A stretch of 64,000 nucleotides of DNA. It comes from Bacteroides ilei (GTDB lineage Bacteria; Bacteroidota; Bacteroidia; Bacteroidales; Bacteroidaceae). The notes beneath the pieces were generated by a model, which saw only the letters and a list, made by a program, of their open reading frames with translations, was not told the DNA's origin and ran no database searches. This document shows positions 16,518 to 25,532 of this stretch, in pieces (position 1 is the first letter of the stretch; each line of letters begins with the position of its first letter). The position numbers were made by a program, and so were the translations under genes. Location of the stretch: assembly GCF_900128495.1 (NCBI RefSeq), contig NZ_LT635801.1, positions 1,127,997 through 1,191,996 of the forward strand. The letters are read 5' to 3'.

Positions 16518-19391
16518 CTATTTCCTGCATAATTCCTTGAAGTCGCAGTATGAACACTGGTCTTCGTTTCCGGTCTGTGTGAAGGCTATGGCCGGATTGA
16601 AGATTGTTTCTAGCAGGTTATCCAGATATTTCCGGAATTCTGTTTCCAGAAGGGCAAAGTCTGTAACCTGTTCTTTCGGCCTGCGTGGTTCTCCCATCTG
16701 TATTACCGGAGAGTAGTTTTCGGATGCTGCCCTGTGTATGTAGAGCAGGGCAGGAGCTACTTTCCGCAAATCATTCTTTTCACGTAGTTTCCGGCAGACG
16801 ATCGAGGCGTAGAGGAAGGTCTGGAAAATGTGTCCGGAACGTTTTTCGCCCGGTGTAAAGAGCGATTCTATGTTGGCCGGGACTTCGGTATCTCCTCCTG
16901 TCTTGTAGTCGACTATACGGAGTGTATTCTCCTTTTCGTCCATGCGGTCTATAATGCCTCCTATGCGTGATTTTATCATTCCGTTTGGAGTCTTTATGTC
17001 GATATTTTCGCTGATGCGCTGCTCCGAACCGATGAAGGTGAACGGGCTGTAGCGCAAGTCATTCCTAAGCAGTTGTTTGATATATCTGGCTATGACGGCC
17101 GAATTGATGAGCTGTATGCCGTTGTATTCGGGACGTTCGTCTGCGGGAATATTGAAAAAGAGTTTCTTGAATCCGTTGTCTACATAATTCTGTATTCTTG
17201 TTTCATCCTTCAATAATTTCTCAATGTCATCGCTGCTGACCGTTTTTCCGTGTACCGTCAGATCCTTGTAGATATGCTCGGCGGCATAATGGAATATACT
17301 GCCGAACTTGGCGGAGTCTATTTCGGCCGTTACTTCATCGGGAGTTTTCAGTCCGGCTACGTATTTGTAGTAGAATTTCAACGGACAGTCGAGATAAGAG
17401 TTCAGGGCCGACGGAGAGAGGAATGTACCGGGATTGACCCGTATGTCGTAGAGGGCCTGCATCCGTTTCATGACCTGGGGTGTCTTTCCGATGGTGATCG
17501 GTACAGATCCCTGAGGTGACTGTTCGGCTTCCAACCGCTTGTGTACGATGTTGTATCCCCATTCTACCAGGAACTGTAGCATAAAGCGCGACTGTTCTCC
17601 CCGGTTAATGCCGTCGGTGGCGGTATTGTAGACCAGAGTTACGTTTTCGGCTCTTTGCAGCAGGCGGTAGAAATAATAGGCATAGACGGCTATCTTGTGG
17701 TCAATGGTTGTCATACCGAATGCTTTGCGCAGACTGTATGGAATGAAGGATGAGTCGCCTCCAGCTTTGGGCAGCTGTCCTTCATTGACAGACAGCATGA
17801 TGATGTTGCGGAAGTCGAGGTTGCGTGTCTCCAGCACCCCCATGACCTGCATGCCGATAGCCGGTTCTCCATGGAACGGGATGCTGGAAGTAGACAGGAC
17901 ACGGGTGAGCAACCGTTGGAAGGTTCCGGATTGTACGTCCAGGTCTTTGTTTTCAATCAGTGTATAGAAGCGGTTTATCAAGGTATACGCTTTAAACAAT
18001 GATTCACGGTAAAGCTGGTCGAAAGCGTTGTTCATGGAGGCGGTCTGTTTGCGGTAGATGACCGCCACCTGTTTCAAGGCATCGGCCAGCATACGGCACA
18101 AGTCGCGGTTATTGTTCCGTGGCTCGAATAAAAGTTCCAGAGCCTTGTCTTTTTCCAGTTCGGACGGAAGCGGATAGAAACGGTTGTTCCTGGTCAGGCT
18201 TTCTTCCAGACTTTCCGAATTTTCCGACAACTGTCGGGTATAGGGATGTTTCAGTACACTGGTTACTTCGGCAAACCGGTATCTCCCGGTGTTACCGTTG
18301 TATCCCGATGTATGGAGTTCCATCAGGGCTTGTATGAAACTATATACCGGGGTCTGAGAAAGCGGAAATCCCATGGTTATGTTGATGTGTCTGACGTTGT
18401 CGGGAAGTGAATGGAGTACAGGCTGCAGCAATGTTTCGTTGCATAATACTACGGCTGTCTCCTTTTCCGGGGAAGTGAGGTTTTCACGGATCCATTGTGG
18501 CAGGTAACGGGTCTGTCCGTTTTCTGTGGCCGATTCGATATAGGTAATTTTTTTAGGATGGTTCAGGTTGTCGAAATTGGAAGCTGGCAGTTCCGACGGA
18601 AAATCCTGGAGGTTGCGTCGGATGAAATCTCCGGCTTCATGAGACCTTTTCTGGAGATAGAACAGGTCATAATCCCAATAGAACATGGCTTTGCCCGCGT
18701 CATTCAGTACATGGAACAGCGTATGTTCTACTTTGTTCAGTACATTGAATCCGATGAAGATATATTTGCGGAAAGACATTTCTCTTACGTCGATATGTTC
18801 GATGACGTCACGGTATAGCATTCCTTCATATGCGATCTTCTGGTTGTATAATACACTTTTATATCCGGTGTAAATTTCTCCGAGTACGTTCCACAAAGAG
18901 ATGAAACGTTGTTTCAGTTCGGTCACCTGGTCTATGGAGAAATGATGGAAGAACTGGCTGAGTGCCTCTTTCTGCCCCGGATCCAGAAAGTCATAATTGT
19001 CGGTGATGGCGTTCAGGTCTTTCAGGTTCTTGAACAGTGTATCGGTATCTGCCATGTTTTTGTCGGCGTCGTCGAAGTCGGCAATCAGCATTTCTCCCCA
19101 GAAGTAGAAGTCGTCCAGGGTTTCCGTACTTCCGGTCGCCTTGCAAAAGACCTTGTAGAGGTCACAAACCAGCTTGATCGGGTCTACGATTGACAGATCG
19201 GACAACTGCCGGAACAGTTCACTGATACTGATATAGGCAGGCGACCATATCGGCCGGCCGGCTTCCTGTGCCAGGTATTCGTTGAAGAAGAGGCTGGCAC
19301 GTTTGTTCGGAAAGACAACAGCCACATTGCTGAAGTCTCCTTCCAGTTTGGTATATAAATCGTGTGCTACTTGTTTCAGAAATGTTTCCAT
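16518..19391 (-). CDS. addB: AddB-like helicase/nuclease subunit
   Basis: This 957-residue protein has a C-terminal PD-(D/E)XK nuclease domain (LSPSALNSYLDCPLKFYYKY, then TLRIVDYKTGGDT) bracketed by the four cysteines of an AddB-type Fe-S cluster: one in LDCPLKFYY and three in CSYCDFKELC. The N-terminal half resembles a helicase fold (VAVVFPNKRASLFFNEYLAQ at about 20-40) but lacks a GKT Walker A, as is common in AddB-like proteins outside Firmicutes. With AddA it would resect double-strand breaks for RecA. It begins 19 bp after addA. Confidence 0.9.
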   Translation of the reverse strand: METFLKQVAHDLYTKLEGDFSNVAVVFPNKRASLFFNEYLAQEAGRPIWSPAYISISELFRQLSDLSIVDPIKLVCDLYKVFCKATGSTETLDDFYFWGEMLIADFDDADKNMADTDTLFKNLKDLNAITDNYDFLDPGQKEALSQFFHHFSIDQVTELKQRFISLWNVLGEIYTGYKSVLYNQKIAYEGMLYRDVIEHIDVREMSFRKYIFIGFNVLNKVEHTLFHVLNDAGKAMFYWDYDLFYLQKRSHEAGDFIRRNLQDFPSELPASNFDNLNHPKKITYIESATENGQTRYLPQWIRENLTSPEKETAVVLCNETLLQPVLHSLPDNVRHINITMGFPLSQTPVYSFIQALMELHTSGYNGNTGRYRFAEVTSVLKHPYTRQLSENSESLEESLTRNNRFYPLPSELEKDKALELLFEPRNNNRDLCRMLADALKQVAVIYRKQTASMNNAFDQLYRESLFKAYTLINRFYTLIENKDLDVQSGTFQRLLTRVLSTSSIPFHGEPAIGMQVMGVLETRNLDFRNIIMLSVNEGQLPKAGGDSSFIPYSLRKAFGMTTIDHKIAVYAYYFYRLLQRAENVTLVYNTATDGINRGEQSRFMLQFLVEWGYNIVHKRLEAEQSPQGSVPITIGKTPQVMKRMQALYDIRVNPGTFLSPSALNSYLDCPLKFYYKYVAGLKTPDEVTAEIDSAKFGSIFHYAAEHIYKDLTVHGKTVSSDDIEKLLKDETRIQNYVDNGFKKLFFNIPADERPEYNGIQLINSAVIARYIKQLLRNDLRYSPFTFIGSEQRISENIDIKTPNGMIKSRIGGIIDRMDEKENTLRIVDYKTGGDTEVPANIESLFTPGEKRSGHIFQTFLYASIVCRKLREKNDLRKVAPALLYIHRAASENYSPVIQMGEPRRPKEQVTDFALLETEFRKYLDNLLETIFNPAIAFTQTGNEDQCSYCDFKELCRK

Positions 19392-19410
19392 GTCTTGTCT
19401 TTTCAGATGG

Positions 19411-22400
19411 TTAGTTCACTTGTTCCAGCTCATTGGAGAATACATACCACAGGTATCCTTCTATGTTCCGGTATCCCATAGTCCCGAGCAGGTCCATATA
19501 TTCTCTTACCTGTTTGCGGTAGTTTTCTTTTTTCTTTCCGAACTTGAAGTCTACCACCACCACTTTTCCGTTTTTCATCATGACCCGGTCGGGCCGGCGG
19601 GTCTGCATGTTTCCTTCTTCATCGGTATAGATGATACTACATTCGTTGTATAACTGCCAGGAGCCGTCGTACCATTGCCTTACTTCAGGTTTGTTCAAGG
19701 CCCATCTCGCTAATTTCTGTATCTGTATCATCTGTTCGTCCGATTCGATGATGCCTTCCGCATACAGTTCTCCGACAGCGGTCTCCAGGTCACCTTCCTT
19801 TTCGATGGAAGCAAATACATTATGCAACAGCTGTCCTTGTCGGATATACCGGCTGCTGTCCTCCTCTTCATCATCCCCTTGGATAAACTCGGCCGAACGG
19901 TTGGACTGTTTGAACTCGATGTCTGTTTCAACCGATTCTATATACACCGGCAGTTTTTCGGGTAATATCATGAGCCGGTTGCCTGTCTCTTTCCTTTTCT
20001 TGTCTTCCGATGGGCAAAGAATTCCGTATGTATATACTTCGTCTGCAGACGTATTGTCATTGTCTGTTTCCGTATCAGGGCTCGTTCCGGCCGGTGTCAT
20101 ATGGATATCGTCCATCATAGGCAGGGCGTCGTACAACAATCCCGAAACGGTTCCGTTTTGGTTTTTCCGTCCGAAAACGATCAGATTCTTGCAGGCGCGG
20201 GTAAAGGCTACATAAAGCAGGTTCAGGTTATCGACCCATAGTTGGAGTCGTTCATCCAGATAGCTGTCACGATAGATTGAATTGGCCATGGATCCCGAAT
20301 AGTTTACCGGTACGAGATCCAGTTCATTGAACGGGGCGACATCGGTATTTTTCCCTGTTCCGGAAACGGGGCACCAGATAAGGTGGCTGTTGTTTTCGTT
20401 TTCCATTTTCCAGTCGCAGAAAGGCAGCAGTACGGTATGGTATTCCAATCCCTTCGACTTGTGTATAGACAGGATACGTATTCCGTCTATTTCTCCCGAA
20501 GGGATTGTCTTTTCATGCATTTTTTCGTCCCAATATCCTAGAAAGGCGGTAAGTTCGGACGAATTGTTCTGCATGTATTCGGTTACAGCGTCGTAGAAGG
20601 CACACAGATAGGCATCCTGTTTCCGGATATTTTTCATGTCGAAAAGGATAAAGAGCTTTTCGAGCAGTTCGTAAAGTGGCATCAGGCGTAATTCTTCCAT
20701 CTGGAGTACAAAACCTGCCGGAAGGTATCGGCTGAGGTCGTCCAGCAGGATGGTATTCATGTCTATGTCATTACCGAGCACTTGCTGTTGGAAAGCGATG
20801 GCCAGCCGGGCTTGCGCTATCCGGTCTTCGGGACTTGTCAGGCAGCGTAAGGCATCTATCATCATACATATGGCAAGTGACGCATCCAGCCTGAATGCTT
20901 CGTCGGAGACAATACAGTAGGGAGTGTTCTTGTCGAAATAGTCGGCTATCATCGGGATAGACTTGTTCTTGCGGACCAGAATGGCAATGTCATTGGTACG
21001 TATTCCTTGGCTTATCAGGCTGTCCACCTGCATGGCCAGAGCTTGAAGTGTGGCATCTACATAGTCTTCTTGCCGTGGCTGGTCGATAAATGTCAGTTGG
21101 ACAAATCCTTTTTCCTCTTTTTTCGATGATTTCTGTACCACATCGCTATAGGCATCTGTGAGGGGAGTACAAGGTTCGTTCATCTCATTTTCGTAACGTT
21201 CATTCAACAGACTGCAGGCGGCCCTGAAAATGGAATTGTTGAACCGGATGATGCGGGTTTCACTCCGCCAGTTGGTGTCGAGTGTACATTCATGTACCCG
21301 TAGGCTGGCATCTTTCTTTAGGTTGGCCAATATTTTCCAGTCACCGTTCCGCCATCGGTAGATGCTTTGTTTGATATCACCCACAATCAGGCTCCCTTCC
21401 TTTTGCGACAGGCTTTCTTCAAGCAGCAGATGGAAGTTTTCCCATTGCATGCGTGATGTATCCTGAAATTCGTCTATCATGACCGTATCGATGGTTGTAC
21501 CGATTTTTTCATAGATGAAGGAGGCGTCGCCTTCCCTGATCAGGTTGTGGAGCAGGGCATTGGTATCCGAAAGCAGGAAGCGGTTGTGCATCTGGTTCTG
21601 TACGCGTACTTCATCGTCAATGCTGGCTAATAGCCGCAGGTTGTTGAGGTATTTTAATGAAAGGTCGCATGAGTTGACCAGAATGTTGTTTTTGGGACGG
21701 AAGTTTTCGACGGTTTCCAACAGCCCGATCAGTTCACTGGAAGCCAGTGAACGGATAATGTCTCTGTAAGGTGAAGTCTTTGTAGTCCAGTTGTCCTCGC
21801 TTTCCAGACATTTGTCTACTGTACTGTTATGGACATCGTCACTCAGATTACCGTTGGCTATTTTCCTGAAATAGCTGCCTATGCCCCGGTCTCCGTTCTT
21901 CAGGTCGGAAGGTTGGAGCCCGTTTGTTTCCAGCAATCCGTAGAACTGGTCGCTGAATCCCTTCATTTCTTCCAAAGCTTCCAGGCGGATAGCCTTTACT
22001 TTCTTACGGTAATTGGGGATAAACTCCGGATCGGTCAGTTTTTTACGCAGGTTTCCTCCCTTTTCTATATAAACTTCATTGAATATGTTATATCCGAAAT
22101 TCTTGATTTCGTTTGATACGTTCCAGCGTTTGTCGTCGGATATGCGTTCGTCTATGTATTCCAGCAACCAGACTAATACAGGCGAACGCCGGTCCAGCTT
22201 TTCGATCATACGGTCTACTGCGTCCGAAAGTACATCGGCATTATTCAGTTCGATGGAAAGGTTGGCTCCCAGTTCCAGTTCCCGTGCGAGGTTGCGCATG
22301 ACCGACTGGAAAAAAGAGTCGATGGTCTCGATATGGAAACGGCTGTAGTCATGTATGATGTTATAGAGTGCTTCTTGAGCCTGGTGGCTGATTCTTTCTT

Positions 22401-22656
22401 TGTCCTTGCCCGTCAGTCTGGCCAGTTCATCCATGTAGCTTCGGGAACTGTCCAGATTATAGGCCAGTCCGTAAAGTTGTTCGAGGATACGTGACTTCAT
22501 TTCGGCTGTAGCCTTGTTGGTAAAGGTAACGGCAAGGATATGCCGGTAGGAATACGGGTCTTCTATCAGTTGCCGGATGTACTGTACGGCCAGCGTAAAG
22601 GTTTTTCCAGAACCTGCCGAGGCTTTATACACCAATAATTGAGGATATGAGGTCAT
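19411..22656 (-). CDS. addA: AddA-like UvrD helicase-nuclease
   Basis: This 1081-residue protein is an SF1 UvrD-type helicase with a C-terminal RecB-family nuclease domain. Motifs in order: Walker A KASAGSGKTFTLAVQYI at about residue 12, TFTNKATAEMKSRIL, Walker B MIDEFQDTSRMQW, DTNWRSETRIIRFNN, ILSIHKSKGLEYHTVLLPF, LLYVAFTRACKNLIVFGR, and the nuclease core RRPDRVMMKNGKVVVVDFKF. With addB directly after it, this is the AddAB recombination complex. A -7 box lies upstream. Confidence 0.93.
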   Translation of the reverse strand: MTSYPQLLVYKASAGSGKTFTLAVQYIRQLIEDPYSYRHILAVTFTNKATAEMKSRILEQLYGLAYNLDSSRSYMDELARLTGKDKERISHQAQEALYNIIHDYSRFHIETIDSFFQSVMRNLARELELGANLSIELNNADVLSDAVDRMIEKLDRRSPVLVWLLEYIDERISDDKRWNVSNEIKNFGYNIFNEVYIEKGGNLRKKLTDPEFIPNYRKKVKAIRLEALEEMKGFSDQFYGLLETNGLQPSDLKNGDRGIGSYFRKIANGNLSDDVHNSTVDKCLESEDNWTTKTSPYRDIIRSLASSELIGLLETVENFRPKNNILVNSCDLSLKYLNNLRLLASIDDEVRVQNQMHNRFLLSDTNALLHNLIREGDASFIYEKIGTTIDTVMIDEFQDTSRMQWENFHLLLEESLSQKEGSLIVGDIKQSIYRWRNGDWKILANLKKDASLRVHECTLDTNWRSETRIIRFNNSIFRAACSLLNERYENEMNEPCTPLTDAYSDVVQKSSKKEEKGFVQLTFIDQPRQEDYVDATLQALAMQVDSLISQGIRTNDIAILVRKNKSIPMIADYFDKNTPYCIVSDEAFRLDASLAICMMIDALRCLTSPEDRIAQARLAIAFQQQVLGNDIDMNTILLDDLSRYLPAGFVLQMEELRLMPLYELLEKLFILFDMKNIRKQDAYLCAFYDAVTEYMQNNSSELTAFLGYWDEKMHEKTIPSGEIDGIRILSIHKSKGLEYHTVLLPFCDWKMENENNSHLIWCPVSGTGKNTDVAPFNELDLVPVNYSGSMANSIYRDSYLDERLQLWVDNLNLLYVAFTRACKNLIVFGRKNQNGTVSGLLYDALPMMDDIHMTPAGTSPDTETDNDNTSADEVYTYGILCPSEDKKRKETGNRLMILPEKLPVYIESVETDIEFKQSNRSAEFIQGDDEEEDSSRYIRQGQLLHNVFASIEKEGDLETAVGELYAEGIIESDEQMIQIQKLARWALNKPEVRQWYDGSWQLYNECSIIYTDEEGNMQTRRPDRVMMKNGKVVVVDFKFGKKKENYRKQVREYMDLLGTMGYRNIEGYLWYVFSNELEQVN

Positions 22657-22687
22657 TTTTCGGTTGGTTATACAGTTTGTGGAGTAA

Positions 22688-22695
22688 CAAAGGTA
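22688..22695 (-). promoter_or_regulatory. -7 element for addAB
   Basis: TACCTTTG on the reverse strand matches TAnnTTTG, 31 bp upstream of the addA ATG. Confidence 0.55.
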
Positions 22696-22745
22696 TGAAA
22701 AAATGTCGTTTTTTCGACAGAAGTGACGTAATACATTTTCCCGTT

Positions 22746-22819
22746 CGGGCAGGAATGACTGCCCGTATGAACAGAAACCGTCCTTTATCCGGATTTTGTA
22801 TGGCAGATAAAGGACGGTT
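22746..22819 (-). terminator. Two hairpins after the acyl-CoA synthetase gene
   Basis: A perfect 14-bp stem (22776-22789 with 22806-22819) lies 20 bp past the stop codon, followed on the reverse strand by a T-rich tract. A second stem, CGGGCA/TGCCCG (22746-22751/22760-22765), follows. Confidence 0.7.
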
Positions 22820-22839
22820 CCGATAGTTGCAATATGTTT

Positions 22840-24504
22840 TTACTCTTTGATATCCTGATATAGATAACGTTTGATGCTTTTTTTGGCTGTCTTTTCAAAT
22901 TCTTCCGGATACAGCTTGACATGAGCTATCTGTGAATAGGCCGGCAGTGTCTTGTTCAACATGACACGGTTGGCTTCGATGGCTGCTTCCAGCTGTTTCT
23001 TGTCCATACCCTGTGAAAACGCTTCTTCATTGTCCGCGTATACGAGTGCAACCAGCTTATTGTCCGAAAGAATTACCAGTGATTCATTGACATAGGGCAT
23101 GTTGTTGAGTCGTGCCTCTATTTCTTCCGGATATATGTTTTGTCCGGAAGCTGTAAGTAACATGTTCTTGCAGCGTCCTTTGATATAGATGTTCCCTTCG
23201 GTGTCTTTGACAGCCATGTCGCCTGTATGTAACCAGCCGTCCTTATCTATAGTCTGAGCGGTGGCTTCTTCATTTTTATAGTAGCCGAGCATGACATTCA
23301 TACCGCGGCAGACCAGTTCGCCCGGAATGTTTTCCGGATCGTCGGACAGGATTCTGGTTTCCATGTTTGCCACTGTCTTACCGCACGACATGTATTTGAT
23401 TTCATCCCAACGGCTGTGGCAGATAAGCGGTGCCGTTTCTGTCATGCCGTAGGCGATGGTATACGGGAAATTGATCTTGCGCAGAAAGGCTTCCACTTCA
23501 GCATTGAAAGGGGCTCCGCCTACTACGATCTCAATGAAATTTCCCCCGAAGACTTCCATGGCCTGATGCCGGATCTGTTCTTTTATCTTGTCACTTATTA
23601 TAGGCAAGTTGAGTAGCAGTTTTCCCAGTTTGTTGTCTACCTTCGGAAGAATGTTCTTCTTGAATATCTTTTCAACTATCAGAGGAACACAGGCGATAAC
23701 CCGCGGACGGATAACGGCAAACGATTCGGCTATGATCTTGGGGCTAGGCATGCGGGTCAGGAACCATAAGTGGGCACCTACAGTTACTCCGTACAGAAAA
23801 TCGAATACCAATCCGAATATGTGTCCTAAAGGAAGCATGGAGACAATGCTGTCGCCGGCTTTCAATTCTACCTTGTCATGGATATGGACAATATTCGACA
23901 AGATGCTGCGGTAAGGCAGCATCACTCCTTTTGAATAGCCTGTGGTTCCTGATGTATAGTTGATGATGGCCAGTTCTTCCGGTTCTTCGCGCCGGTAAGA
24001 GATATCGGTCGAACGGAAACGGCAGGGATAGCGTTTCCCGAATTCTTCGTTCAGATGTTCTCGTGCATAAGTCAGTTTTTCGGAGCGGGAAACGACCAGA
24101 TCAAAATTCTTCAGTTCGATGATCCCTTCCAAGTGAGGCATGGCCGCTTCATTGTAGTTTTCCCACACCTGGTCGCCTACGAACAGCATACGTGCTTCCG
24201 AATGGTTGACTACGTTATGCACATTGTCTGCCTTAAACTCGTGCAGGATAGGGACTGCTACGGCACCGTAAGTAATGACGCCCAGGAAGGTTGCCGTCCA
24301 GTTGGCGCTGTTTCTTCCACATAGTGCTATTTTGTCTCCCTTCTTGATTCCTGCGTATTCAAACAGAATATGCATCTTTTCTATTTTACGGGCTACATCC
24401 TTATATTGGAGGGTGGCCCCCTTATAGTCGGTCATGGCATCCAAGTCCCAGTTTTTCCGGATGCTATCTTCTATAAGTTGTATAAGACTGCTTTGTATAT
24501 CCAT
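22840..24504 (-). CDS. AMP-forming long-chain acyl-CoA synthetase
   Basis: This 554-residue ANL-superfamily enzyme activates a carboxylate (probably a long-chain fatty acid) to acyl-AMP and then acyl-CoA. The P-loop is INYTSGTTGYSKGVMLPYRS, followed by AYGMTETAPLI, the hinge-region GWLHTGDMAVKDTEGNIYIKGR and the C-terminal catalytic Lys region near EKTAKKSIKRYLY. No transmembrane segment is obvious. It is monocistronic between its own -7 box and terminal hairpins. Chain-length preference cannot be read from sequence. Confidence 0.9.
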   Translation of the reverse strand: MDIQSSLIQLIEDSIRKNWDLDAMTDYKGATLQYKDVARKIEKMHILFEYAGIKKGDKIALCGRNSANWTATFLGVITYGAVAVPILHEFKADNVHNVVNHSEARMLFVGDQVWENYNEAAMPHLEGIIELKNFDLVVSRSEKLTYAREHLNEEFGKRYPCRFRSTDISYRREEPEELAIINYTSGTTGYSKGVMLPYRSILSNIVHIHDKVELKAGDSIVSMLPLGHIFGLVFDFLYGVTVGAHLWFLTRMPSPKIIAESFAVIRPRVIACVPLIVEKIFKKNILPKVDNKLGKLLLNLPIISDKIKEQIRHQAMEVFGGNFIEIVVGGAPFNAEVEAFLRKINFPYTIAYGMTETAPLICHSRWDEIKYMSCGKTVANMETRILSDDPENIPGELVCRGMNVMLGYYKNEEATAQTIDKDGWLHTGDMAVKDTEGNIYIKGRCKNMLLTASGQNIYPEEIEARLNNMPYVNESLVILSDNKLVALVYADNEEAFSQGMDKKQLEAAIEANRVMLNKTLPAYSQIAHVKLYPEEFEKTAKKSIKRYLYQDIKE

Positions 24505-24540
24505 TGTTTAATTCCTGCACAATTTTTGCGCTTGTGTGCG

Positions 24541-24548
24541 CAAAAGTA
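24541..24548 (-). promoter_or_regulatory. -7 element for the acyl-CoA synthetase
   Basis: TACTTTTG on the reverse strand matches TAnnTTTG, 36 bp upstream of the start. Confidence 0.55.
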
Positions 24549-24623
24549 ATAAAAGTTGGGTGAACGCGCCCCATGTTTGTAGAATTATTTTCCGGCAGTC
24601 GGAGGATAATACGTGAGATTTGC

Positions 24624-24631
24624 TAACTTTG
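24624..24631 (+). promoter_or_regulatory. -7 element for the DUF4286-ruvC-pulA unit
   Basis: TAACTTTG matches TAnnTTTG, 22 bp upstream of the ATG at 24654. Confidence 0.6.
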
Positions 24632-24653
24632 CCCTGAATTAAAATATTGGATT

Positions 24654-24959
24654 ATGCTGATTTATAATACGACTTACCATGTTGAAATCAACGACGCCCG
24701 GAATTTCATAATCTGGCTGAATGAATGTTACATTCCACAGGCTGAGGAGTCGGGTGAATTGAAGAATCCTCATATATTCCGGATCTTGAGTCATAAGGAA
24801 CAGGATAGCGAATGTTTTTCTCTTCAGTTTGAAGTGGAGGACAGTACAGTTCTGCACCGGTGGTATACAGGTTCCGGCATGAAGTTGAATGAAGAGATGA
24901 TGAAGATATTTAAAGACAAGGTGATAGGTTTTCCTACCCTGATGGAGGTAATCAAGTGA
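24654..24959 (+). CDS. DUF4286 family protein
   Basis: This 101-residue protein matches DUF4286, a small Bacteroidetes family: it starts [13 protein letters not shown], with [33 protein letters not shown] and a C-terminal GFPTLMEVI. The layout resembles a ferredoxin-like alpha/beta fold. It overlaps the ruvC start by 4 bases, so the two are translationally coupled, but no link to Holliday-junction resolution is established. Confidence 0.85.
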   Translation: MLIYNTTYHVEINDARNFIIWLNECYIPQAEESGELKNPHIFRILSHKEQDSECFSLQFEVEDSTVLHRWYTGSGMKLNEEMMKIFKDKVIGFPTLMEVIK

Positions 24960-25525
24960 TACAGCCGGTCAAGGAAAAGATTATATTAGGTATCGACCCG
25001 GGTACGAATATCATGGGATATGGTGTATTGAAGGTGACGGGTGTGAAACCCCAGGTGATGACTTTGGGAGTGATTGATCTGCGTAAATGTACCGATCCTT
25101 ATCTGAAGTTACGGCATATCTATGAGCGGGTGCAGGGTATCATCACCTCCTATCTGCCCGACGAACTGGCCATTGAAGCTCCTTTTTTCGGGAAAAACGT
25201 ACAGTCTATGTTGAAATTGGGACGGGCTCAGGGAGTTGCCATTGTGGCGGCCTTGTGCCGGGATATACCGGTAACCGAATATGCTCCGTTGAAAATCAAG
25301 ATGGCCATAACCGGTAACGGTCAGGCCAGCAAGGAGCAGGTGGCCGATATGTTGAAGCGTATGCTGCATATTCCGGCATCGGAGATGGGGCCTTTCATGG
25401 ATGCGACAGATGCTTTGGGAGCGGCTTATTGTCATTATCTTCAGATGGGACGTCCGTCCGTGCCGAACGTTTACTCGAGTTGGAAAGACTACATAGCGAA
25501 GAATCCTGATAAAGTTAATAAATGA
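24956..25525 (+). CDS. ruvC: Crossover junction endodeoxyribonuclease RuvC
   Basis: This 189-residue nuclease resolves Holliday junctions. Acidic metal-binding residues are visible at D14 ([13 protein letters not shown]), the Glu in [11 protein letters not shown] and the Asp pair in [14 protein letters not shown]. The start is a GTG overlapping the DUF4286 stop (GTGA), which explains the coupling and fits the family N-terminus. pulA begins 7 bp later. Confidence 0.95.
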   Translation: MIQPVKEKIILGIDPGTNIMGYGVLKVTGVKPQVMTLGVIDLRKCTDPYLKLRHIYERVQGIITSYLPDELAIEAPFFGKNVQSMLKLGRAQGVAIVAALCRDIPVTEYAPLKIKMAITGNGQASKEQVADMLKRMLHIPASEMGPFMDATDALGAAYCHYLQMGRPSVPNVYSSWKDYIAKNPDKVNK

Positions 25526-25532
25526 TATTACC

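Noticed and set aside
22840..24504. Linking the acyl-CoA synthetase with the MaoC hydratase into a beta-oxidation operon
   Set aside because: They are nearly 37 kb apart on opposite strands with separate promoters.
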